Source of the DNA: Deltaproteobacteria bacterium | GTDB taxonomy: Bacteria > Desulfobacterota > WTBG01 > CAIYCZ01 > CAIRTM01 | Assembly: GCA_016932595.1 (NCBI GenBank) | Contig: JAFGCP010000075.1 | Span: forward strand, 1 to 32,179 | Reading direction: 5' to 3' | Length of the DNA stretch: 32,179 bases | Part shown: one piece after another, positions 1-8,683 of the stretch | Layout of the letters: each line of letters begins with the position of its first letter | Numbering within the stretch: the first letter of the stretch is position 1 | Notes under the pieces: model-generated | Databases searched by the model: none | What the model saw: only the letters and a program-made list of their open reading frames with translations | What the model was told of the DNA's origin: nothing | Program-made: the position numbers and the translations under genes

Positions 1-987
1 ACCTGCCTGTATCATGCCGACGCGAAAAATTTCCTCATTTCCGAGGCTGTCAGAGGAGAGGGCGCTATCCTGCGCCTGCGCGATGGCACGCCGTTCATGG
101 CGAAATACCATGAGCTCAAGGATCTTGCTCCGCGAGACATTGTGGCTCGCGCCATTGATGCCGAGCTCAAGAAAAGCGGCGATGACTGCGTGTATCTGGA
201 TATCTCACACCGACGCGCCAGCTTTATCAAGGGTCGTTTCCCCAATCTGTATAAAAAATGCCTGAGCTTCGGCCTGGATATGACCGCGCAGCCCATACCC
301 GTGGTTCCTGCCGCCCATTATATCTGCGGCGGTGTCCTTACGGATGAGTATGGCGAAACAAATATCAGCGGTCTTTTTGCTGCGGGCGAGGTTGCCTGCA
401 CGGGATTGCACGGAGCAAACCGCCTTGCGAGCAATTCGCTGCTTGAAGCGCTTGTTTTCTCACATCGCGCAGCAATCAAGTCCATTCAGCAGGTTCACCA
501 GCGCACCTATCCCAGGGTGGCTATTCCCCCCTGGGATTCCGGCAATGCCCTTGATATTGAAGATATGGTTGTTATTTCCCACAACTGGGATGAAATCAGG
601 CGTTTGATGTGGAATTATGTGGGCATTGTCCGCTCCACAAAAAGGCTTGAACGGGCCTGGGCAAGGATTCAGATGCTGCAGAAAGAAATAACCGAATATT
701 ACTGGAATTCCATCATTACGTCTGATTTGATCGAGCTTCGAAACATTGCGACAGTGGCAGGCCTTATCATTGCCTCGGCCCTCAGGCGAAAAGAAAGCAG
801 GGGGCTGCATTTTACCATCGATTATCCGAAAAAAGTTACGCGTCTTGCACAGTCCGAAACGATTATTAAAGTACGTCCGCGGATAAGTGCTGTGCTCAAC
901 CGCGTTATTTCAACAGCGAAGGCCCGCAATAAGAGCAAACCGTCCCGTTTTTCCCTTTTCTCCACGGTGAGAAAAGAAGAGGTTTGA
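1..987 (+). CDS. nadB: L-aspartate oxidase NadB, 5'-truncated by the window edge
   Basis: FAD-dependent oxidation of L-aspartate to iminoaspartate, first step of de novo NAD synthesis, in the cytoplasm. The reading frame is open from base 1, so the N-terminal FAD-binding part lies outside; 328 residues are visible. Family hallmarks seen: [12 protein letters not shown] near the start, [10 protein letters not shown], then the FAD-contacting [18 protein letters not shown] and [10 protein letters not shown] (bases about 380-450), and the C-terminal helical domain ending in [11 protein letters not shown]. About 52 residues follow that last motif, against roughly 20 in E. coli NadB; the extra basic tail runs into the 3' end of the opposite-strand gene at 910-987. 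The frame and family call are firm; the function of the tail is unknown. Confidence 0.95.
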   Translation, partial: TCLYHADAKNFLISEAVRGEGAILRLRDGTPFMAKYHELKDLAPRDIVARAIDAELKKSGDDCVYLDISHRRASFIKGRFPNLYKKCLSFGLDMTAQPIPVVPAAHYICGGVLTDEYGETNISGLFAAGEVACTGLHGANRLASNSLLEALVFSHRAAIKSIQQVHQRTYPRVAIPPWDSGNALDIEDMVVISHNWDEIRRLMWNYVGIVRSTKRLERAWARIQMLQKEITEYYWNSIITSDLIELRNIATVAGLIIASALRRKESRGLHFTIDYPKKVTRLAQSETIIKVRPRISAVLNRVISTAKARNKSKPSRFSLFSTVRKEEV

Positions 988-1722
988 ATTGCAGGCTGTG
1001 CAGAGCCAGGACAGTTCGATGAGCCCTGGCTCAAGGCCCGACTCAATAAGCTGCTGCCTGTTTGCCTCCTGCAGATCAAGAGAAAATACGTTTTCTGCTG
1101 CTTCCGGCATGAGGAACCGGTTCTTGCCCGCAGCATTGCTAAAGCGATCAGCCACATCCTGCCGCACCTCATAGCAGCAGGGGCCGATGGACGGGCCGAT
1201 GCCGGCACGTATTTTTTTTACATCGCACTGGCAGTGCTCCATCATAAGCACTGCTGCCCTGGACGCAATGCCGCCGGCCGTCCCTTTCCAGCCCGCATGC
1301 ACAACAGCAAGCACCTTTCTGTCCGGTTCGTATAACAGGACCGGTACGCAATCAGCTACCCGCACCATGAGCGGTATACCTGGCACAGCGGTTATGAATC
1401 CGTCATAACCATCAAGTGCATGGGCGGCAGGGAAGGGGCATGATCGCAGCGGTGCTTCAGTGATAATTGCCAGGTCGGTGCCGTGCACCTGATGCGAACT
1501 GACCACTGTTTGCAGATCAATGTCGAGGGCTCGGGACAGGAGCTGGTAATTTTTCCGTACATGGGCTTCACTATCGCCCGTATTGCCGCCAAGATTCAGA
1601 CTGCTGAAAGGCTGAGGGCTTACACCTCCTGTGCGTGTTGTTACGACGTGAAAAAGTTCCGGGAAGCCAGACATGTTTTTGAATTGCGCGAACTCAAGAT
1701 CATTTTTTACCATGAAATCCAT
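910..1722 (-). CDS. pgeF: PgeF/YfiH-family multicopper-like purine nucleoside phosphorylase (laccase-domain protein)
   Basis: 270 residues, the usual length for the DUF152/YfiH family, whose members are zinc enzymes acting on purine nucleosides and, in E. coli, as a peptidoglycan amidase (PgeF). The metal-site triad is visible: His80 in HQVHGTD, Cys125 in [10 protein letters not shown], His142 in VVHAGWKGT. The family C-terminus is also present ([22 protein letters not shown]). A purine-rich AAGG lies 7 nt before the ATG at 1722. It follows lpxH on the same strand by 24 bp, so the two are probably co-transcribed. The last 26 codons overlap the end of nadB on the other strand. Which of the two activities it has cannot be told from sequence alone. 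Confidence 0.92.
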   Translation of the reverse strand: MDFMVKNDLEFAQFKNMSGFPELFHVVTTRTGGVSPQPFSSLNLGGNTGDSEAHVRKNYQLLSRALDIDLQTVVSSHQVHGTDLAIITEAPLRSCPFPAAHALDGYDGFITAVPGIPLMVRVADCVPVLLYEPDRKVLAVVHAGWKGTAGGIASRAAVLMMEHCQCDVKKIRAGIGPSIGPCCYEVRQDVADRFSNAAGKNRFLMPEAAENVFSLDLQEANRQQLIESGLEPGLIELSWLCTACNSNLFFSHRGEKGKTGRFALIAGLRC

Positions 1723-1746
1723 AGCTTTGCCTTGCGCTGTGCACGT

Positions 1747-2457
1747 TTAGACCGCCAGGGTAAACTGCTTCAGTGTAAATACATCATGCTCATAGTGCAG
1801 ATAATATCCTGCCATGTCATCCCAAGCCGGCAGTGCATGAAAAATATGTGTTCCTGATTGAAAGGTTTCCGGCTGATGCGTATGGCCGCAGATGACATAA
1901 TCGGCGCCATCATTGAATTTTTTTTCAATCGCATTTCGCGTAAAACAAAAACGGGCGGGGTCCTGGGCCTGTATCACTTTTTTGCTTTGCAGCATGAATC
2001 TGCCTGCCAGATAATTTTCAAGGCATCCGGGCAGCACCCGGTCAGCCATTTTAAACAATGGCCACATGCGGGCGCGGTACCGCAGGAACTGTGTGTCCGA
2101 CAAACACAGGGTATGCCCGTGGGCGAGAAAAAAGCTTTTACTGTCAATGGCTACCGCGGCCTCCTCACCAAGATAAGCTATGCCAAAGCGCTCGACCATT
2201 GCTTTGCGCAGAAGAAAATCCCGGTTGCCAGTGAGCAGTCCAACCGTGCATCCTCTGCTCAGTACGCTGCGTAATGCATCGAAAACCCAGGAATGCGCAG
2301 CATACACAGTTTTATTATTTGCCCAGAAATCAAACAGGTCGCCGATAATATACAGGCTGCCGCCGCTGATATGATCGAGAAAAGCTCCAAATAGTTTTTT
2401 TTGATCGGCGTTGCCGAAATTCAGATGAACATCCGCAATAAAATAGGTGCCAGCCAT
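1747..2457 (-). CDS. lpxH: UDP-2,3-diacylglucosamine hydrolase (LpxH-type)
   Basis: Cytoplasmic or peripheral-membrane calcineurin-like phosphoesterase of lipid A synthesis; LpxH cleaves UDP-2,3-diacylglucosamine to lipid X and UMP. 236 residues, the expected size. All dinuclear-metal motifs are present in order: Asp9/His11 (ADVHL), Asp40 (IIGDLFDFW), Asn78 (GNRD), His113/His115 (AHGH), His192/His194 (CGHTH). GDLFDFW and GNRDFLL are typical of LpxH rather than generic phosphoesterases. It is first in a probable lpxH-pgeF transcript and is divergent from apbE. It implies an LPS-containing outer membrane. An LpxH2-type paralogue with another substrate is the main alternative. Confidence 0.88.
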   Translation of the reverse strand: MAGTYFIADVHLNFGNADQKKLFGAFLDHISGGSLYIIGDLFDFWANNKTVYAAHSWVFDALRSVLSRGCTVGLLTGNRDFLLRKAMVERFGIAYLGEEAAVAIDSKSFFLAHGHTLCLSDTQFLRYRARMWPLFKMADRVLPGCLENYLAGRFMLQSKKVIQAQDPARFCFTRNAIEKKFNDGADYVICGHTHQPETFQSGTHIFHALPAWDDMAGYYLHYEHDVFTLKQFTLAV

Positions 2458-2481
2458 TTGTTCTTTCTACCTCAGTCTATT

Positions 2482-2500
2482 TATGGTACAAGCGACCATA
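2482..2500. promoter_or_regulatory. Inverted repeat in the lpxH/apbE divergent intergenic region
   Basis: TATGGT and ACCATA form 6-bp arms separated by 7 nt, midway between the two divergent start codons. The position suits an operator or short hairpin. No regulator is recognisable, and a 6-bp repeat can occur by chance. Confidence 0.25.
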
Positions 2501-2549
2501 CCATACTTGTTTGAAGCGCGAAAGAAATTGTTCGTCAAAAGGAGGCCGA

Positions 2550-3605
2550 GTGAAAAATTTTCGCTATTCTATTTATGAAGCAAAATCAGCTTATTTACTG
2601 TTTTCCCTAAGTTTTTTTTTAGGTTTTTTATCTGCTGACATCTGTACTGCAGACAATGCCACACTTGTTACCCAGCAGCGGCAAATGCTGCATACGTTCG
2701 TCGAGATCAAGGCATATGGCGATAATGCCGGCGCAGCCATAAGCGCAGCCTTTGATGAAATGGAGCGGGTAAACAGGCTCTTGAACAACTATGACAATAC
2801 GAGCGAAATTTCAGCAATCAACAAAAACGCAGGCGGTGCGTCCGTGAACATAAGCCCTGAAACGGTAGAGGCTTTACAGGCCGCATTAAAATTCAGCAGT
2901 CTGTCCGGCGGAGCACTTGATATAACTGTGGGCCCGCTTCTGCGCCTGTGGGGGTTTGCGCAGGAAATTCCTTCGACGAAAGGCGCAGGTCCTCATGCGG
3001 AGGAAATAAAGAAAGCCCGGCTGTATGTTGACTACCGGTCTCTTGAGCTACAGCAGGCCGTATCTGGCGGAGCCGGCACAGCACGTCTTGTAAAAAAAGG
3101 CATGTGGATAGATGCCGGCTCATTCTCAAAAGGCTATTGCGCTGACAGGGCTATAGCCGTTTTGAAAAAACAGGGAATACGCAGTGCGCTTGTTGCTGCT
3201 GGCGGCACTATTTGTGCAATCGGCAGGAAAACCGATGGCAGCAAGTGGAAAGTCGCAGTGCGCCATCCACGCAAAGATGATAATTTTATGACTTTTGTGC
3301 CACTCTGTGATGCCTCGATTTCAACCTCTGGAGACTATGAGCGTTTTTACGAAAAAAACGGCAGGCGTAAAGGACATATTATAGACCCCCGCACTGGAAA
3401 TCCTGTAGAACGCATGCAGTCGGTATCAGTCATTGCAGCCACAGGCCTTGAAAGCGACTTGCTTTCGACCACGCTTTTTGTTCTTGGCCCGGCGGAAGGC
3501 TCAAGGCTTATGGACAGCCTGCCGGGCACCTCAGCACTGCTGGTGTCTCATGACGGAAAGATCAGTATGTCGGAGAAGTGGCCTGAAAAAGTCATACTCT
3601 ATTAA
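2550..3605 (+). CDS. apbE: FAD:protein FMN transferase ApbE, exported
   Basis: Transfers FMN from FAD to Thr/Ser of target flavoproteins such as RNF/NQR subunits, outside the cytoplasmic membrane. The GTG at 2550 is chosen because a strong AAAAGGAGG (2537-2545) sits 4 nt upstream; an in-frame TTG at 2511 would add 13 residues with no such site. From GTG the protein has 351 residues. A basic N-terminus and a hydrophobic stretch (residues about 14-28) look like a secretion signal; there is no clear lipobox. Family motifs: DAGSFSKGY (188-196), STSGDYER (258-265), HIIDPRTG (276-283) and the metal-site region LESDLLSTT (about 300). The stop codon overlaps the stop of comEC. No flavoprotein substrate gene is visible in the window. 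Confidence 0.92.
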   Translation: MKNFRYSIYEAKSAYLLFSLSFFLGFLSADICTADNATLVTQQRQMLHTFVEIKAYGDNAGAAISAAFDEMERVNRLLNNYDNTSEISAINKNAGGASVNISPETVEALQAALKFSSLSGGALDITVGPLLRLWGFAQEIPSTKGAGPHAEEIKKARLYVDYRSLELQQAVSGGAGTARLVKKGMWIDAGSFSKGYCADRAIAVLKKQGIRSALVAAGGTICAIGRKTDGSKWKVAVRHPRKDDNFMTFVPLCDASISTSGDYERFYEKNGRRKGHIIDPRTGNPVERMQSVSVIAATGLESDLLSTTLFVLGPAEGSRLMDSLPGTSALLVSHDGKISMSEKWPEKVILY

Positions 3606-6067
3606 ATAGATGAAATGCTTTTGTACTGATGGATGTGAAATGTTTCGCCATCTGTTTTAATGGTAATGGCTCCGCTCTGTTCCGTCACATAGGTATCGAT
3701 ATCCAACTGCTCTAATCGTTGTTTAACAGCCGGGTGCGGTGTCTTCCGCTTTCTGGAAGATCTGCCGCTGACAACGGCAACAGAGGCCTGTACGGCCCTG
3801 AGAAATACTTCGCTGCATGAACTCTGTCCGCCATGGTGGGGGACCTTCAGGACAGTTGCTGAAAGATCGGTGCCCGCCTCTATGAGTTCTGCTTCCCGCT
3901 CATGTAATATATCAGCGGCAAACAGAAAGCTCACGTTACCGTATGATATCCTGAGAACTAAGGAATTATTGTTGGTAGCGTTCTGGTCTTCATCATAGCC
4001 GCTGGAAATTTCACCGGAAGGGTTAAAAAATTCAAAAGTCACCGTGCCGATTGTGCGCATTTTCGTGGCTCCAGTGCAGGCAATGATTGGAATTTTATTC
4101 AGCGCTGCCGTTTTCATGAGAGCCTGATAGGGCGCCAGTAAAGAATGTGCACCATTATGCCATAATTCACGCATAGCAAATCTACCAGCTATGTAAGGCA
4201 GGCCGCCGACATGGTCCCGGTGCGGATGGGTAACAACGATATAATCAACTTTTTTTATGCCTTGTGAATACAAATAAGGTGCTATGACTGCTTTGCCCAT
4301 ATCGAAGCTGTCATCCATGAGTCCGCCGCCATCAATGATCAGAACTTCTTTATTGGGCAATTGTATGACTGCGGCATCTCCAGCGCCGACATCAAGAAAT
4401 GTAACAGAGAGACTATCAACGGGCCGGTTGGCATACCAGGCCTGAGAAAATTCTGCGCCAATAAAAGCCAGCAGACCGCAGCCGTACAGTAACCACTGCT
4501 TCCTTGTGCGACATACAGCCGACAGGATAAGCAGGCCGTAAAAAAACACTACCTCCCAGAACAGCGGGGTAGACGTCGTAAGTGCATCCCCAAGCGCGCT
4601 GTAGAATGTTTTCGCAAGAATGAGAAAAAAATCAGTGAACAGCGCGGCTGTTTTAAAAATCAGAACAGCCCCGGGCTGCCAGATAAAAACCATCATTGCG
4701 GCGGCTAGACCAAGCGGTACCAGCAGAAATCCGGCAAGGGGCACCATAACCAGGTTTGTAATAAAGCCCGATGGTGCGAATGTGTGAAAATAGCATGCAA
4801 CGATAGGAGCTGTTCCAAGCATCGCAGCGGCGGATGCGCGCAGGGAATCAGCTGTATAAGCGGTTAGTTTTGCCCGGAGCGGTGATAATGTTCCGAGAGG
4901 GCCAGATTTTTTTTTATTCCCGAGACTCTTCCATGCAGGAACGAGTATGATCAGGAAAAAAACAGCCAGAAACGACAGCTGAAAGGAAATTTCAAAAAGT
5001 GACTGCGGCGTAACAGCAAGGATAAAAAAAGCTGCGACAAATAATGTATGGAGCATATGCTGGGGGCGGTCAAGCAGCAGGGTAAGCAGATAGCAAACCA
5101 CCATAAGCCCTGACCGTGCTGCGGGTGTTGCCATGCCGGCAATCATGCAGTATCCCAAAACCGGGAATATCGACGTGCATACCGCTATTTTTTTTGCGGG
5201 AATATACAGCAGCAGCCGTGGATACAGTTTCAAAAGATTAAATATAATTGCATATGCCAGCAGCGCAAAAATACTGACATGCAACCCTGATATTGAAAGA
5301 ATATGCGTTATGCCGAGTGCCGAGAAGAGATTTCTGATTTGTTCCGGTATGGTTCCCTGTTCCCCGATAATCAGCGCAAGGAGAATATCCCGAGACGGGG
5401 GCTGCGTTGAATTGGTGATGCTTGCGCGAATTTTATTGCGGAGTGATTCGATAAACACGAGCCATCTAGCGCCTTCTCCTTTTCTGACCAGTGTTATAGA
5501 TGCGTCGCTTTCAAGAAAAGCTGTTGCATAGATGTTTTTATAGGCAAGATGCCGTTTATAGTCAAAGCCGCCCGGGTTTGAGAAATTTCTCGGAGTATGC
5601 AGTGCCGATGAAAACCTGATGCGGTCTCCATAGCTGAACCTCCGGCTCCAGTCTTTGATGCCCAGCAGAAGATTGCCCGTTGCCGCAACTGACCGGTCGC
5701 GGTCATGAATTGAACGAACAGCCAGTTGGAGTTTTGTTCGATGTAGTGTTTCTCCAGGGGGTTCGGCTATAACGGCTTCAATAGTCCGGCTTCCCTGGTC
5801 AACATACCTTAGAATAGAATTGCCAGCAGGATCGGGATGAATTTTTTGATACAGGCTGTAAAATCCGATACAGAAGAAGAGGCCGAAGACGCACGCAGCA
5901 GCAGCGCTGTATGATTTGAAAAATAATGTCGACAGAAGACCGATCAGCAGGCTGGCTGCTGCCGCATACAGTATCTCCACCTGGATACAATCGCCATGAC
6001 CGGCAGAAATACCCGCACAGTATGCCAGCACAAGAACTATAAAAGGCTGCGTTACAAACCAGCGCAT
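3602..6067 (-). CDS. comEC: ComEC/Rec2-family DNA internalisation channel
   Basis: 821 residues with the complete three-part architecture: N-terminal membrane segments plus an OB-like DUF4131 region (about 1-195), the multi-spanning competence domain (about 225-540, with ILSISGLHVS at 257-266 and a long series of hydrophobic helices), and a C-terminal metallo-beta-lactamase domain (about 553-815) with THPHRDH at 613-619, NNNSLVL at 699-705 and PHHG at 743-746. In transformable bacteria ComEC carries single-stranded DNA across the inner membrane and the beta-lactamase-like domain is thought to be a nuclease. The ATG overlaps the stop of the upstream lipoprotein gene as ATGA, suggesting translational coupling. 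No other competence genes are in the window. The start is fixed by this overlap. Confidence 0.93.
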   Translation of the reverse strand: MRWFVTQPFIVLVLAYCAGISAGHGDCIQVEILYAAAASLLIGLLSTLFFKSYSAAAACVFGLFFCIGFYSLYQKIHPDPAGNSILRYVDQGSRTIEAVIAEPPGETLHRTKLQLAVRSIHDRDRSVAATGNLLLGIKDWSRRFSYGDRIRFSSALHTPRNFSNPGGFDYKRHLAYKNIYATAFLESDASITLVRKGEGARWLVFIESLRNKIRASITNSTQPPSRDILLALIIGEQGTIPEQIRNLFSALGITHILSISGLHVSIFALLAYAIIFNLLKLYPRLLLYIPAKKIAVCTSIFPVLGYCMIAGMATPAARSGLMVVCYLLTLLLDRPQHMLHTLFVAAFFILAVTPQSLFEISFQLSFLAVFFLIILVPAWKSLGNKKKSGPLGTLSPLRAKLTAYTADSLRASAAAMLGTAPIVACYFHTFAPSGFITNLVMVPLAGFLLVPLGLAAAMMVFIWQPGAVLIFKTAALFTDFFLILAKTFYSALGDALTTSTPLFWEVVFFYGLLILSAVCRTRKQWLLYGCGLLAFIGAEFSQAWYANRPVDSLSVTFLDVGAGDAAVIQLPNKEVLIIDGGGLMDDSFDMGKAVIAPYLYSQGIKKVDYIVVTHPHRDHVGGLPYIAGRFAMRELWHNGAHSLLAPYQALMKTAALNKIPIIACTGATKMRTIGTVTFEFFNPSGEISSGYDEDQNATNNNSLVLRISYGNVSFLFAADILHEREAELIEAGTDLSATVLKVPHHGGQSSCSEVFLRAVQASVAVVSGRSSRKRKTPHPAVKQRLEQLDIDTYVTEQSGAITIKTDGETFHIHQYKSISSI

Positions 6068-6621
6068 CAGCGGTCGGTTCTTTTAATGGACGATATTTTT
6101 TTAATGAAAGAAAATTCAAGTTTGTAGTCTTCGCTTTTTCCGGATGCAGTGTTTTTGCCCTGCACGAACATTTTCATGTCTGCAAATCCGGAAGCAGGGT
6201 CTTTTTTGAGCACTGCCGGGAAATTAGTGGTTGCAGTAATCCTGCGCCCGTCTTTTGTTCTGACAATGATTTGTTTGCCGGCCCCGGTAAGCTCTATTGC
6301 AATTTCTTCTATTGCTTCAAGTGGAAAACGCTTCGTCGTGACGGTAACCCGGCTTGTATCTTCCTTGCATGGCTCCATTACCTCGACGATGAGTTCTTTC
6401 GCAGCGAGACTGTAGGGCTTAAGAAACGGCGTCTCTCCGCGTTCCTCCCATGTATAAAGAAGTGAAAAATGCTCAACAGTTGTCTGTTCTTTATACACAT
6501 TGGTTACCTGTGCAGTAAAAAAGGGAGGAGAGTCATTTGAAGAACAGCCGTACTGCATCATTGACAGGCTCATAAAAAGCAGAGCAAGCAGTCTTGCAGT
6601 TGTGAGTATTGAAATATTCAT
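6067..6621 (-). CDS. Predicted lipoprotein of unknown function
   Basis: 184 residues; I do not recognise the family. The N-terminus has a hydrophobic segment (about residues 8-20) ending in QYGCSSND. Cys26 followed by Ser-Ser-Asn fits a lipidation site, though the residues before the Cys are not a canonical lipobox. The rest is soluble and beta-rich looking, with basic stretches and a segment on KDGRRITATT. Its stop overlaps the comEC start (ATGA), so the two are co-translated. It may be an envelope partner of ComEC or merely its operon neighbour. It is divergent from add. Confidence 0.7.
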   Translation of the reverse strand: MNISILTTARLLALLFMSLSMMQYGCSSNDSPPFFTAQVTNVYKEQTTVEHFSLLYTWEERGETPFLKPYSLAAKELIVEVMEPCKEDTSRVTVTTKRFPLEAIEEIAIELTGAGKQIIVRTKDGRRITATTNFPAVLKKDPASGFADMKMFVQGKNTASGKSEDYKLEFSFIKKISSIKRTDR

Positions 6622-6650
6622 TGTTTTCTCCGGTGATGAAATATAAAAAC

Positions 6651-6679
6651 TTGTTTAATAAAACTATTCCAATTATATT
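6651..6679 (+). promoter_or_regulatory. Candidate sigma70 promoter for add
   Basis: TTGTTT (6651-6656) and TATATT (6674-6679) are separated by exactly 17 nt. Expected initiation near 6686 would be 2 nt before the ATG at 6688, and no Shine-Dalgarno sequence is present, so add may be read from a nearly leaderless mRNA. The region is A/T-rich, which raises the chance of a fortuitous match. Confidence 0.4.
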
Positions 6680-6687
6680 TTAAAATC

Positions 6688-7713
6688 ATGGATAAGAAAG
6701 AACTATTTCAGCGCATGAGAACATTTCCGAAGGTTGATCTGCACCGCCACCTGGAAGGCAGCATTTCACCAGATACGCTTGTTCGCATTGCCTCGAAATA
6801 TGGTGGTGAATTGCCTGCCTGCACCGTGGAAGGACTACGACCCTATATTCACATGACTGCAGAATTACCGGGCTTCTCAGCTTTTTTGCAAAAATTTCAA
6901 GTATATCGGGGATTTTATACATGCCGGGAAGCCATAGAATATGCTGCCTATACTGCTGTCATGGAGGCTGCCCTTGATGCGGTGAAATATCTTGAGCTGC
7001 GCTACAGCCCGACGCACTTTGCCGGGCCGAACAGGTTCAGGGAAAGCGATGTCATTGAGTGGATCAATGCAGCCATCAAAAAAGCCTCGGAAGTTTGTGA
7101 TATCATTGTTATCCCTGTCCTTACCATCAGCCGGGATTTTGGTCGCGGGTTGGCGGAAAAAACCGTCCGTTATGTATCCCGGCTCAAACCGGGGCCTTTT
7201 TATGGACTTGACATTGCAGGTAATGAGGCGGTCAATTCCGCCCGGCCATTTTCTGATCTTTTTGCTCTGGCAAAAAAATCGGGGCTTCATCTCACCATAC
7301 ATGCCGGTGAGGCCTGCGGTCCGCTGAATGTTCTGGAAGCTGTGACCGTTTTTAAAGCTGAACGCATCGGCCATGGCGTGCGTTCGGTTGAAGACCCTGC
7401 ACTTATGGCTTTGCTGCGCGAAAAACGGATACTGCTTGAGCTCTGCCTGACCAGCAATGTTCATACAGGAGTTGTTCCTTCGTTGGGTGCCCATCCCATT
7501 CGCCGCCTCATGGAAGCCGGGGTGCCCGTCAGTATTAACACTGATGATCCTGCCATTTCTGACATTACCCTCAGCGGGGAATATGTTGCGGCTGTCACGC
7601 ACTTGGGGTTTACCGAATCAGAGCTTAAGGCCGTTAACCTGGAGGCGCTCGATCATGCTTTTCATCCGGACAAAGAAAATTTGAAACGCCGGCTTGCGCA
7701 TTTCTGGAAGTGA
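6688..7713 (+). CDS. add: Adenosine deaminase
   Basis: Zn-dependent hydrolytic deamination of adenosine/deoxyadenosine to inosine, purine salvage, cytoplasmic. 341 residues, standard for bacterial Add. Metal and catalytic motifs are all present: His19/His21 in VDLHRHLEGS, His205 and Glu208 in IHAGEACG, His229 in RIGHG, Asp286-Asp287 in NTDDP; SNVHTG (about 256) is typical of the family. The ATG at 6688 has no visible ribosome-binding site; the next Met (6715) is also unsupported and would leave only seven residues before the first metal ligand. Adenine deaminase or an aminofutalosine-type deaminase are possible alternatives within the same superfamily. Confidence 0.9.
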   Translation: MDKKELFQRMRTFPKVDLHRHLEGSISPDTLVRIASKYGGELPACTVEGLRPYIHMTAELPGFSAFLQKFQVYRGFYTCREAIEYAAYTAVMEAALDAVKYLELRYSPTHFAGPNRFRESDVIEWINAAIKKASEVCDIIVIPVLTISRDFGRGLAEKTVRYVSRLKPGPFYGLDIAGNEAVNSARPFSDLFALAKKSGLHLTIHAGEACGPLNVLEAVTVFKAERIGHGVRSVEDPALMALLREKRILLELCLTSNVHTGVVPSLGAHPIRRLMEAGVPVSINTDDPAISDITLSGEYVAAVTHLGFTESELKAVNLEALDHAFHPDKENLKRRLAHFWK

Positions 7714-7733
7714 AGCAGGGCAGGGGGAGAGTT

Positions 7734-8516
7734 TTAAAGAAGTTTTTTCAAAAACTGCCGAATAATATCAATCGCTCCTGCAGCTTCATGTGCATCTGAG
7801 ACGATGCCGCCTGCATTTCTGACTGCCCGTATGACCTCCGGAGATGCATTGGCGGGGCAGCCGACAAATTTCGTTACAGATCCGTTGAGCATTGTTATAT
7901 CATTAATGCCGTCTCCGATGGCAATGACATGATCAGTGGGTATACTTAACACCTCAGCACATTTTTTCAAAACTCTGGCTTTTGAAAAAGATGCATGCAG
8001 AATGAAAGTCCATTCCTGGTTGCCCGAAATTTGTGCATCAGGATGCCCCTGTATAAACTGCTGCATGACTTCGCGAAGAGCCGGTGTCCTGTCCGGCGAA
8101 ACCCTGCAGGCAAAGACCAGATCGTTTACAACGCTTTCCAGCAGGGTAAATTGAGATTCAACCTGTGCGCGCCATTGGGGGAAAAGCGGCCTTATTTTTT
8201 TCCAGAGCTCCATGTGCCGCGCAGTCTGCCCTGCATTCCATGCCTCTACAGGAAGGTAGGTGCCATTGCCGTCATGCAGATGTATGAACCTCTGGCAGCT
8301 TAGCAAAGCAAGCGGTTTTTGCTCCGCTGGCAGCATGGATGCAATATCCGCCATGGTATCGGTATAGCGGTCTGAATTCATAACCCAGGCGACCCCTGAA
8401 TCCCGAACTGAGGCCAGGTGCCGAACAAGCGCGCCGTCCATTGCAAGTCGGGGAAAATATGAGACTGATGTGCCGTCAAGATCCAGTGCTATGAGAATAC
8501 GGTTGGGCTGCGGCAT
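7734..8516 (-). CDS. HAD-superfamily phosphatase with type C2 cap
   Basis: 260 residues with the four HAD motifs: Asp12/Asp14 in ALDLDGT, Ser48 in NSDR, Lys179 in SKARVL, and GDGINDITML at 201-210. Motif order and a long insertion between motifs II and III indicate a C2-capped phosphatase of the Cof / sucrose-phosphatase / mannosyl-3-phosphoglycerate-phosphatase group. The substrate is presumably a small phosphorylated sugar or cofactor and cannot be specified. It is convergent with add (20 bp apart) and separated from the upstream dacZ by 167 bp containing a probable terminator, so it appears to be its own transcription unit. Confidence 0.85.
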   Translation of the reverse strand: MPQPNRILIALDLDGTSVSYFPRLAMDGALVRHLASVRDSGVAWVMNSDRYTDTMADIASMLPAEQKPLALLSCQRFIHLHDGNGTYLPVEAWNAGQTARHMELWKKIRPLFPQWRAQVESQFTLLESVVNDLVFACRVSPDRTPALREVMQQFIQGHPDAQISGNQEWTFILHASFSKARVLKKCAEVLSIPTDHVIAIGDGINDITMLNGSVTKFVGCPANASPEVIRAVRNAGGIVSDAHEAAGAIDIIRQFLKKLL

Positions 8517-8573
8517 GTTGCAACTCCGAAAACAGGCAAAAGTAAAATTGTATAATATCCCGACTTTGATGAT

Positions 8574-8615
8574 AAAAAACGATTCGCTTTGCAGGGCTCA
8601 ATTTTCCTGCTAAGC
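8574..8615 (-). terminator. Probable intrinsic terminator after the GT2-stt3-dacZ unit
   Basis: Read on the minus strand, GCTTAGCAGG and CCTGCAAAGC form a 10-bp stem with one A/A mismatch and a 10-nt loop. A run of six T (8574-8579) follows after 6 nt. It lies 68 bp past the dacZ stop. The gap between stem and T-run is longer than ideal. Confidence 0.5.
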
Positions 8616-8683
8616 CTGAGGTTCAAACTTTCCTGCGTCCAACGTACTTGAAGAAAAAGAATTTTATGAGCGAATATTCCGTT

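Noticed and set aside
2511-2549. TTG start for apbE 13 codons upstream
   Set aside because: The strong AAAAGGAGG directly before the GTG at 2550 and a normal signal sequence from there make the shorter protein more likely.
6877-7602. Long open frame on the minus strand opposite add
   Set aside because: It is a shadow of add: no motif, unusual composition, and fully antisense to a conserved enzyme gene.
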